The translations under genes and the position numbers were made by a program. Positions 57,458 to 64,000 of a DNA stretch of 64,000 nt are shown here, one piece after another. Within the stretch, counting starts at the first letter, position 1. Each line of letters opens with the position of its first letter. Source of the DNA: CAVPTL01 sp963727235 (GTDB taxonomy: Bacteria > Actinomycetota > Thermoleophilia > Gaiellales > JAICJC01); the NCBI GenBank assembly GCA_963727235.1, contig CAVSFZ010000026.1:1-64000 (forward strand). The letters run 5' to 3'. The notes under the pieces were generated by a model. The model made no database searches. It was not told the origin of the DNA and saw nothing but the letters and a program-made list of their open reading frames with translations.

Positions 57458-58570
57458 ATGGCGCTGTTCGTCACCCACTCCCCCGTGGCCGGTGGGGCCG
57501 AGATCGTGCTGGCGACCTACCTGCGACAGCGACCTGGGCAGCACCGGGTGCTGGTGCTCAGCAAAGGCGAGTGCCCCCGGCTGTTCGCAGAGGCCGGCGC
57601 CGAGGTGACCACGCTGGCGGTCTTTCGGCGGGACGCTCCCGGTCGCACGCTGACGGTTGCAGAGGCGCTCACCAGCGGCGGGCGCACCACCGCCCACCTG
57701 CCGGCCATCCTGACTCACATACGCCGCAGCGGTGACCGGGCGGTGGTCACCAACAGCATGAAGGCCCACGCGCTCGCCCCGGCCATCGCCGCCACCGGGC
57801 GCCGGGTCGGAATGCGCCTGCACGACACGCTCGGCTCTGAATCGATCAGCCCCACCGCGGCCACGGTCATGCGCCTGGCGGGCGCCGCCGCCGCGTCCAC
57901 CGCAGCGGTCTCACGTGCGGCCGCGCAGGCTGCCGTGACCGCCGACCTGCCCAGGGTGCGGTGGTTTCACAACGGGGTCGAGCTGGGCGAGCCCCGCACA
58001 GCTGGACACACCGGCCCCCTGCGCCTGCTCACCATCTCCCAGCTGACCCCGTGGAAAGGCGTCGCCGACGCGCTCGCAGCCGTGGCCGCGGCCCGCGCCG
58101 AGGGCACAGCGGTGACGCTGGATGTGGTCGGAGCGGAGATCTTTCACGACACCGGCTATGCCGCGCAGCTCCAGGCGATCAGCAATAGCCTCGGACTGGA
58201 CGATGCGGTGAGGTGGCACGGCCGGACGGCCGATCCCACCGGCCACCTCCGCCGCGCAGACGGGCTGCTGCATCTGCCCAGGGCTCGGGATCCGCTGCCC
58301 ACAGTTGTGCTGGAGGCACAGGCCTGGTCGCTTCCGGTGATTGGACGCGACCAGGGAGGCATCGCCGAGATCGTCGAGCACGGCCGCACCGGCCTGCTGA
58401 CACGCTCGGCCGACCCGGCGGCGGCAGCCAAGCTGATCACCCGGCTCTCGCACCCGGCAACGCTCGCGGCCATGCAGTGGGAGGCCCGCAGCCGGGCGCA
58501 GGCGCGGTTCTCGGCAGCGGCCTACGCCGACCGGTTTGACGACTGGCTGGCGGCGGTCGAGGCGGCATGA
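57458..58570 (+). CDS. GT4 family glycosyltransferase
   Basis: Retaining GT-B glycosyltransferase of 370 aa. N-terminal domain: MALFVTHSPVAGGAEIVLATYL. C-terminal donor domain: LRLLTISQLTPWKGVADALAAV, VRWHGRTADPTGHLRRADGLLHLPRARDPLPTVVLEAQAWSLPVIGRDQGGIAEIV, where E-x7-E has the family form in PLPTVVLEA. The sugar is not predictable. It begins directly at the end of the sulfotransferase and overlaps the next gene by 4 bp. Confidence 0.9.
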   Translation: MALFVTHSPVAGGAEIVLATYLRQRPGQHRVLVLSKGECPRLFAEAGAEVTTLAVFRRDAPGRTLTVAEALTSGGRTTAHLPAILTHIRRSGDRAVVTNSMKAHALAPAIAATGRRVGMRLHDTLGSESISPTAATVMRLAGAAAASTAAVSRAAAQAAVTADLPRVRWFHNGVELGEPRTAGHTGPLRLLTISQLTPWKGVADALAAVAAARAEGTAVTLDVVGAEIFHDTGYAAQLQAISNSLGLDDAVRWHGRTADPTGHLRRADGLLHLPRARDPLPTVVLEAQAWSLPVIGRDQGGIAEIVEHGRTGLLTRSADPAAAAKLITRLSHPATLAAMQWEARSRAQARFSAAAYADRFDDWLAAVEAA

Positions 58571-59253
58571 CCGAACTCACCGTCAAGGCCCGCGACGCCT
58601 GGTGGACGGTGTGGGTCGTCGATCCGATCGCTGCGCCGCTGCTGCGGGCCTGCGCTCCGGTGCGGTCTGTCACACCGAATCGGATCACCGTCGCCTCGGT
58701 GTTGGTGGCGTCGCTGTCGGCGGTCGAGTGGGTGCGCTCGGAGGCGATCGCAGCCGCGATCCTGTTCCAGCTCGCGTTCCTCTTCGACTGCATGGACGGC
58801 AAGCTGGCACACCTGCGGCGGTCGGCCTCGCCCTACGGAGCGTGGCTGGACGCGGCCTCGGACGCGATCCGCATGACCGTCTGCTACGCCGGATTCGCCT
58901 GGTGGGTGGCGGGCCGGGCCGACCTGACCCGATCGACAGTGCTGGCACTGGCCGCCTACCCGGTGCTGCACGCGGGCGTGATCCTGACCGGCCGGGCCTG
59001 GCCCAGCGAGCGGCCGCCGGCACCGCCGGTGGTGGTGGCGGCATCGGCGATCGCGATGCTGCGGGCCGCTCCCCGCCGGCTGGGCTCACCCGGCTCGACC
59101 GTGGACGCCGAGGCGGCGGTGTTCACGATCGGCCCGATCCTGTCGGTCCCGGTGATCGGCCTGTGGGTGGCCACGGCCTTCAACCTGGCCCACCTCGCAC
59201 TGATGCTGGTCGCCCGGGGGTCGCGCGTGGCCGCCGAGAGCGGGGAGCGATGA
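58567..59253 (+). CDS. CDP-alcohol phosphatidyltransferase family membrane protein
   Basis: Protein of 228 aa with several membrane helices (VASVLVASLSAVEW, AIAAAILFQLAFLFD, AGFAWWVAG, PILSVPVIGLWVATAFNL). The CAPT motif is DCMDGKLAHLRRSASPYG...LDAASD: all four Asp and both Gly are kept, but the usual Ala-Arg pair reads Ala-His. Such enzymes join CDP-alcohols to polyols or lipids. Inside a glycosyltransferase cluster it may make a phosphodiester-linked lipid or polymer starter. Coupled to both neighbours by ATGA overlaps. Confidence 0.88.
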   Translation: MTELTVKARDAWWTVWVVDPIAAPLLRACAPVRSVTPNRITVASVLVASLSAVEWVRSEAIAAAILFQLAFLFDCMDGKLAHLRRSASPYGAWLDAASDAIRMTVCYAGFAWWVAGRADLTRSTVLALAAYPVLHAGVILTGRAWPSERPPAPPVVVAASAIAMLRAAPRRLGSPGSTVDAEAAVFTIGPILSVPVIGLWVATAFNLAHLALMLVARGSRVAAESGER

Positions 59254-60368
59254 TCGAGACCCAGCCGCTGATCGTGCACGACTACCTGCTCCAGCACGGC
59301 GGTGCCGAGCGGGTGGTCGACGTGCTGATGTCGGCGTACCCGCGCGCTCAGCTGGTGACGTCGCTGGCCGGGCCCGAGTATCGCCGACGCTACGGCGCCC
59401 GTCTGCACACCAGCTCACTTCAGCGTGTGCCGGTCAACCAGCGCAGCTTCCGGGCGTTGATGCCGCTGTACGCACGCGCCTTCGCGGAGGTGCCGCTGCC
59501 CCCGGCGGACATCGTCGTGTGCAGCTCCAGCGGCTGGTCGCATGGAGTCATTCCCCGCCTGAGCGTGCCGTCGATCGTGTACTGCCACACCCCGGCACGA
59601 TGGCTGTGGCGCGGCGCGGAGTACTTCCAGGGGAGCCGCCTCCGCCACGCCCGCGGCGCCTTGGAGCCGCTGCTGGCGCGACTGCGCGCCCGCGACGTCG
59701 AATGCGCCCGAGCCGCCACCCGCTATGTCGCCAACTCAGCCGCGATTGCCGCCCGCATCCATCGCTGTTACCGGATCGAGGCGTCGGTCGTCCACCCGCC
59801 GGTGGCGGTCGAGCGATTCCGCTGCGACCGTCCCCGCGAAGAGTTCTATCTGGTCGTTTCCCGGCTGTTGGACTACAAGCGCATCGACCTCGCCGTCGAG
59901 GCGTGCACGCATCTGCGGCGCCGCCTGCTGGTGGTCGGAACCGGCCCCGCGCTCCCCCGCCTGCGGGCGCTCGCAGGCCCCACCGTGAGCTTTGTGGGAA
60001 GCCGCTCCGACGCCCAGGTGGAGGGGTTGATGGAGCGCTGCCGGGCACTGATCGTCGGCGCCGAGGAGGACTTCGGGATCGCCGCGGTGGAGGCGATGGC
60101 CGCCGGCGCGGCGGTGGCCGCCTTCGGGCGCGGAGGCGTGGCCGAGACCGTCACCGACGAGCACACCGGGGTCCTCTTCGGACGCCAGGACGTGGCCGCT
60201 GCGGTGGCGGCGATCCGGCGGCTGGAGTCGCGCGACTTCCCGGCCGCGCGCCAGGCGGCCGCCGCCGCCCCGTTCGCCGCACCCCGGTTCGTCTCCGAGA
60301 TGGCGTCCGAGATCGACGCTGTGATGGACAGGGCGGCGCCGCGAGTGATCACACCGCTGCGGGCATGA
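59250..60368 (+). CDS. GT4 family glycosyltransferase
   Basis: Protein of 372 aa: IVHDYLLQHGGAERVVDVLMSAYP, the segment SIVYCHTPARWLWRG and YVANSAAIAARIHRCYRIEASVVHPPV in the acceptor half; FYLVVSRLLDYKRIDLAVEA and LIVGAEEDFGIAAVEAMAAGAAVAAFGRGGVAETV in the donor half, with E-x7-E in EEDFGIAAVE. This WbaZ-like type often transfers mannose, an assignment I make only tentatively. ATG overlaps the upstream stop. Confidence 0.92.
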   Translation: MIETQPLIVHDYLLQHGGAERVVDVLMSAYPRAQLVTSLAGPEYRRRYGARLHTSSLQRVPVNQRSFRALMPLYARAFAEVPLPPADIVVCSSSGWSHGVIPRLSVPSIVYCHTPARWLWRGAEYFQGSRLRHARGALEPLLARLRARDVECARAATRYVANSAAIAARIHRCYRIEASVVHPPVAVERFRCDRPREEFYLVVSRLLDYKRIDLAVEACTHLRRRLLVVGTGPALPRLRALAGPTVSFVGSRSDAQVEGLMERCRALIVGAEEDFGIAAVEAMAAGAAVAAFGRGGVAETVTDEHTGVLFGRQDVAAAVAAIRRLESRDFPAARQAAAAAPFAAPRFVSEMASEIDAVMDRAAPRVITPLRA

Positions 60369-61735
60369 CCGACCACCCCAATCTGCTGCTGGTCGTGATG
60401 GACGCGGTACGGGCGTCAAGCCTGGAGGTGTATGGCTGTGACCGTCCCACGTCGCCGTTTCTGCGGGACTTCGCGGCGACCGCAGCCACCTACGAGCGGG
60501 CGCACGCGACGTCCTGCTGGACGCTCCCGTCGCACGCCTCGATGTTCACCGGGCTCGCGCCGGACGATCACCACGTGGGCAGCGATCGCTGGTCGCTCGA
60601 CCAGGTCGACAGCCCGACGCTGGCCGAGCTCCTGCGCGACCGCGGATACACCACCGTGGCCGCGTCGGCCAACCCGTGGATTGGGCCGGCGTTTGGCTTC
60701 GATCGCGGTTTCGACACGTTCCTCGAGGGTTGGCGGATCGGCGCCCTTCCCGACCTCACCAGCGACGTACTGCGAACCGGCCGGGTGAGTGCGGCCGACC
60801 GCGCCCGCCGGATCGCCTCCTCCGGTCCCGCGGCAATCGCCTCCGCCGTCCCTGGGACGATCATGGCGATGCGACGCCGCGGCGGTCACACCGGCAGCGG
60901 CCGGCTCACCCGCCGACTGCTGCGAGCAATCGCAGCCGCCGGGGATCGGCCCGTGTTCGGCTTCGTCAACCTGATCGACGCCCACCTGCCACGGCGGCCG
61001 CCCGCCCGGCATCGCGCCGCTGTGGGAGCCGTGCCGACACCGACTCCTCACCCATGGGAGTACGCCGGCGGGATGGCCGAGCCGCCCGACCGGACGGCAA
61101 TGCTGGCCCTCTACCACGCCTCTGTCCGGCAGGCAGACGAGCAGGTCGGACGGTTGGTGGCCGCCGTCGACACCATCAGCCGTCGGCCGACCACGATCGT
61201 GATCACCGCCGACCACGGCGAGAACGTGTGCGATCACGGGCTGATGGATCATCAGTTCTCGCTGCACCAGACGGTGCTGCACGTCCCCCTGCTGGTGCGA
61301 TCGGCGGACCGCACCGCCGCCGGCTCGCGCGTGTCCAGCCTGGTGTCGCTGACCGATGTGTTCGATCTGTTGCGGGACGGCCAACGGCCGCCGCAGCGAG
61401 CCACCGTGGCCGCCGCCTATCTCCGACCTCAGCCCCCCATCGAACGGCTGCGTGCGCGCTACCCGCGGGGGTCATTCGACCGCCTCGACCGCCGGTTGCG
61501 GGCCGTGGTACACGACGACGGGCACAAGTTGATCTGGGCATCCGACGGCGCCCACGAGGCGTATGACCTGACCACCGATCCCGCCGAGGCCCGGAACCTG
61601 TGGCCGGATCCCGGCCTCTCCGAGCAGCTGGATCGGCTGGCCGGCGGCGATCCCGCAGCCGCCGCGGGGGTGCCCGTCCCCGCGGGTGACGACCGCGACA
61701 CCGAGGCCGCTCTGCGCGCCCTCGGGTATCTCTGA
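60365..61735 (+). CDS. Sulfatase/alkaline-phosphatase-superfamily protein
   Basis: Soluble protein of 456 aa with LLLVVMDAVRASSLEVYG (metal Asp), the nucleophile segment CWTLPSHASMFTGLAP, FVNLIDAHLP, IVITADHGENVCDHGLMDH (metal Asp-His) and AYDLTTDPAEARNL near the end. The position that is formylglycine-forming Cys/Ser in true sulfatases is Thr53 here and the following Arg is His, so it is more likely a phosphohydrolase or phosphotransferase (phosphonate, phosphoglycerol or similar) than a sulfatase. No membrane helix or signal peptide. In context it may modify a glycopolymer. Confidence 0.88.
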   Translation: MTDHPNLLLVVMDAVRASSLEVYGCDRPTSPFLRDFAATAATYERAHATSCWTLPSHASMFTGLAPDDHHVGSDRWSLDQVDSPTLAELLRDRGYTTVAASANPWIGPAFGFDRGFDTFLEGWRIGALPDLTSDVLRTGRVSAADRARRIASSGPAAIASAVPGTIMAMRRRGGHTGSGRLTRRLLRAIAAAGDRPVFGFVNLIDAHLPRRPPARHRAAVGAVPTPTPHPWEYAGGMAEPPDRTAMLALYHASVRQADEQVGRLVAAVDTISRRPTTIVITADHGENVCDHGLMDHQFSLHQTVLHVPLLVRSADRTAAGSRVSSLVSLTDVFDLLRDGQRPPQRATVAAAYLRPQPPIERLRARYPRGSFDRLDRRLRAVVHDDGHKLIWASDGAHEAYDLTTDPAEARNLWPDPGLSEQLDRLAGGDPAAAAGVPVPAGDDRDTEAALRALGYL

Positions 61736-61756
61736 CGCCATCACCGGAGTAGGCTA

Positions 61757-63145
61757 TTGGAGGGGATGCAAGCGCTCCGACGTCATCTGGGGGTGATTGC
61801 TGCAATCACGCTGCTGGCCGCCGGTGCCGCAGCGGTATTCGCAGCGTTGCGTCCCGCATCGTTTCGCTCCCACGCCGACCTGCTGGTGGCCACCGGATTT
61901 CTCTCCGGGACGTACGGGCCCCAGGTGAAGCCGCCGTTCCAGACGCAGGCCCAGGTGCTCGTCACCCAGGCCAAGCTGGCCTCCGAGCCCGCCGTCGCAG
62001 ATGTGGCATCGCACCTGCTGCACGGACGTTTCACCCCGGCCGACATCCGTTCCGCGGTGACGGTTTCGGCCTCGCCCAGCCTGGACATCATGACCGTGAC
62101 CGCGACCGCTCCCGACGCCACCGATGCCCGCCAGATAGCCAACGCCTACGCGGCCGCGGTGGTGCAGCGGGCCCGCGCCCAGGCTCGCAACGAGATCCTG
62201 GTGGCGGCCGCAACCGTTGCCAGCCAACTGGCCGCCAATCCATCACCTGCCCGCACTCAGCAGCTGCTGGCGCAGCAACGCAAGCTGGAGCTGCTGGCGG
62301 CCGGCACCGACGGCGGTGTGCAGATCACTCAGCCCGCCACGGACGCGACCGACGCCAATCTCCCGGGATACCAGCTCGTGATTCTGGCGGCGGTGGCGGG
62401 GTTGGTGCTGGGCGGGCTGGCGGCGCTGGCGATCGATCGCCTGGAGCATCGGATCGACGGGACCGAGTTGGGAGAGCGGCTCGGCTGCAGGACGCTGGGG
62501 CGGATCGCGGCGCGAGACAGTCCGGCGTCATCACGGGCGGTCGCGCTGACACTCGACGACGTGTCGGCGTCGGTGCTGGCACGGGTGATCGTGGTCACCG
62601 GAGCAGGCCCCGGGCGGCCGGCGGTGACCGCCGCGGCGCGGCTGGCCGTCGGCCTGGGCGAGATCGGCAGGCGGGTGACCCTGATCGACGCCGATATGCG
62701 CCACCCGGTGCTGCACGAGGCGTTCCAGACGAACGCGTCCCCCGGCTTGGCCGAAGCGCTCGCCGGGCAGCTGTACGATCTCGGGTCGGCGCTGCATCCG
62801 GTGACGCTTGCCGCCGGCGCGAACGGCAGCACGCAGCTGCTCCCAGCGGGCATGGCAGGGGCGTCCGACCCCGCCCTGCTGCTGACGGGAAGCTCGTTCC
62901 CCGAGACTCTCGACATCCTCGAACCGCTGGCCGACTACACCCTGCTGGTGGCTCCCGACTCGCCCGACGACGCCGACGCCAGGCTGATCGCCCGGCGCGC
63001 ACACGGTATCGTCATCGCCGTGACCGACCCAGGCACGTCCCCCGCCGCGCTCGAGCATCTCCGCCCCAGCCTCGAGACCGGCCGCGCAGCGGTGCTCGGC
63101 AGCGTGATCGTGGACGCAGGGGCAGTGCCCTGCTCGCCGCCGTGA
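61757..63145 (+). CDS. Wzz/BY-kinase-like chain-length protein lacking Walker A Lys
   Basis: Protein of 462 aa. Membrane helices at about 11-30 and 207-226 bracket a Wzz-like external domain (31-206), followed by a cytoplasmic MinD/BY-kinase-like domain. The Walker A region reads TGAGPGRPAVTAAARLA (281-297) without the GK[ST] core, while Walker A' (VTLIDADMRHPVLHEAF, 308 onward) is kept. No C-terminal tyrosine cluster is present. It probably regulates polymer length without kinase activity. A TTG with GGAG 8 nt upstream is used here; the ATG at 61766 is the alternative. Confidence 0.85.
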   Translation: MEGMQALRRHLGVIAAITLLAAGAAAVFAALRPASFRSHADLLVATGFLSGTYGPQVKPPFQTQAQVLVTQAKLASEPAVADVASHLLHGRFTPADIRSAVTVSASPSLDIMTVTATAPDATDARQIANAYAAAVVQRARAQARNEILVAAATVASQLAANPSPARTQQLLAQQRKLELLAAGTDGGVQITQPATDATDANLPGYQLVILAAVAGLVLGGLAALAIDRLEHRIDGTELGERLGCRTLGRIAARDSPASSRAVALTLDDVSASVLARVIVVTGAGPGRPAVTAAARLAVGLGEIGRRVTLIDADMRHPVLHEAFQTNASPGLAEALAGQLYDLGSALHPVTLAAGANGSTQLLPAGMAGASDPALLLTGSSFPETLDILEPLADYTLLVAPDSPDDADARLIARRAHGIVIAVTDPGTSPAALEHLRPSLETGRAAVLGSVIVDAGAVPCSPP

Positions 63146-64000
63146 TCGGACGCCGCCCCTCACTGCCCCTGGTCGTCCCGGTCACAGTGGCGGCCGCCGC
63201 GGCGGTGGCGGTGGCCGGGATGCTGGCGTTGCGCCCACCCTCGGAACTTGCGCTCGCCTCCACCGCGCTGCTCGCGACCTGCATTGCCCTGACCGTGGTC
63301 GAGCGTGTCCGCTGCGACGACTGGCTCAACGGCGCCACCTTCCTGCTGGTGCCGGTGGCGCTGGGATTCGGCCTGCGCGGCCTCTCGCTGATCTGGGGGG
63401 ACAGTCACCTCACGTACCCGGCGTGGGCTCCGGAGTCCCTGCGCGACCAGCTCGCCACCACCGCGCTCTGGACGGCCACCGCAGGAGTGCTGGCCACCTA
63501 CTGCGGGTACATGGCCGGCGAACGGTTGGCGCAGCATCGCGCGCTTGTCCGGCCCCGTCAGTTCGATCCCGTCCGGGTAAAATGGGCTGTCCGAACGCTG
63601 GTGGCGATCGGCGTGATCGGCTTCGCCGCCCTGATCCAGCGTCTGGGCGGAGTGTCGTACTTCAGCGACCTGGCCCACGCCCGCCTCGACACCTCGGGGC
63701 TGGGGATCTTCAAGCTGGCGTCACTGGGCGTGCGGTTTGCCCTGCTGCTGTGGCTGGCCGCAACCCCCAACCCGTCCCGGCGGCGGCTGATCCTGGGATG
63801 CGCGGTGGTACTGCTCTTGACCACGGGACAGCGCAGCGCGGTGTTCGCAACGCTGATCCCGGTCATGATCGTCTACCACAATCGCGTCCGCCGACTGCCG
63901 CCGCGGACCGTCGCGCTGATCGCCGTCGGCGCGGTGGTGCTGGCGGTCACGCTGATCGTCTACCGCCAGCACACCCGGGTCACGGCCACTCCCCGTAACC
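63142..64000 (+). CDS. Wzy-like polysaccharide polymerase/ligase, cut by window end
   Basis: Open frame from a GTG overlapping the previous stop (GTGA) to the window edge, 286 codons without a stop. Hydrophobic helices alternate with short loops: LVVPVTVAAAAAVAVAGML, LALASTALLATCIALTVV, ATFLLVPVALGFGL, ALWTATAGVLATYC, VRTLVAIGVIGFAALI, FALLLWLAA, LILGCAVVLLLTTGQRSAVFATLIPVMIVYHN and VALIAVGAVVLAVTLIVY. The GQRSA loop after a late helix resembles the O-antigen polymerase/ligase type. With Wzz before it, a repeat-unit polymerase is the best call. Confidence 0.8.
   Translation, partial: MIGRRPSLPLVVPVTVAAAAAVAVAGMLALRPPSELALASTALLATCIALTVVERVRCDDWLNGATFLLVPVALGFGLRGLSLIWGDSHLTYPAWAPESLRDQLATTALWTATAGVLATYCGYMAGERLAQHRALVRPRQFDPVRVKWAVRTLVAIGVIGFAALIQRLGGVSYFSDLAHARLDTSGLGIFKLASLGVRFALLLWLAATPNPSRRRLILGCAVVLLLTTGQRSAVFATLIPVMIVYHNRVRRLPPRTVALIAVGAVVLAVTLIVYRQHTRVTATPRN

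Overview
The window is high-GC DNA whose gene order is that of a Gram-positive, actinobacterial-type chromosome. The runs rpsP-khpA-rimM-trmD-rplS-lepB-rnhB-yraN, asp23-fakA-recG-rsmD-coaD-(DivIVA-like)-DUF177-rpmF-plsX-acpP-rnc-smc and aroF(class II)-tyrA-aroA-cmk-plsC-der-gpsA-metK all point this way. GTG starts, 4-bp ATGA/GTGA stop/start overlaps and -10 boxes lying directly upstream of start codons (leaderless style) also fit Actinomycetota. An early-branching class such as Thermoleophilia is my guess; no rRNA is present to settle it.

Region 1 (1 to about 9556) is a small integrated phage-like element. It lies against the 3' end of a tRNA-Trp gene (9556-9628, minus strand). It encodes a tyrosine integrase, an early operon (excisionase-like HTH protein, two small proteins, an SSB-like protein, a primase-polymerase, a SWIM zinc-finger protein, HTH proteins), a divergent zinc-finger protein in the repressor position, and a stripped-down head module: a P27-like small terminase and an HK97-type capsid protein. 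I find no large terminase, portal, protease, tail or lysis gene. The layout resembles the roughly 10-kb phiRv1/phiRv2 elements of mycobacteria and capsid-carrying phage satellites. Matching short repeats at both ends look like integrase arm sites.

Region 2 (9657-13132) is a small surface-glycan cluster on the minus strand: a sugar-nucleotide dehydratase/epimerase, two GT2 glycosyltransferases (one frameshifted) and a hexapeptide acyltransferase. It sits downstream of dprA and comM.

Region 3 (13172-22904) holds dprA, comM, yraN, rnhB, lepB, the rpsP-rplS ribosomal/tRNA-modification operon, the SRP genes ffh and ftsY, and one plus-strand malate/lactate-type dehydrogenase. trmD ends in four 21-bp tandem repeats.

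Region 4 (22866-35302) is a long minus-strand housekeeping operon from asp23 to smc, with rpmB divergent. It couples fatty-acid activation (a fused FakA-FakB protein), acyl-phosphate synthesis (PlsX) and ACP with CoA synthesis, RecG, RNase III and SMC.

Region 5 (35316-42756) has pdxH, an RmlD-like reductase, the riboflavin operon (rpe-ribD-ribE-ribBA-ribH) and a PAS-GGDEF-EAL c-di-GMP protein. Region 6 (42824-55372) is a minus-strand operon running from DAHP synthase through aromatic biosynthesis, cmk, plsC, der, gpsA, metK and priA to an isochorismatase-like hydrolase, def and fmt.

Region 7 (55450-64000) is on the plus strand. trpS is followed by a glycopolymer cluster: sulfotransferase, two GT4 enzymes, a CDP-alcohol phosphatidyltransferase, an alkaline-phosphatase-fold protein, a Wzz/BY-kinase-like protein lacking the Walker A lysine, and a Wzy-like membrane protein cut by the window end.

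The most unusual non-coding signal is a dispersed REP-like palindrome with core GGTGCCTGGCACC. It has five units at three sites, and four gene stop codons lie inside its conserved GTGAATAA arm.
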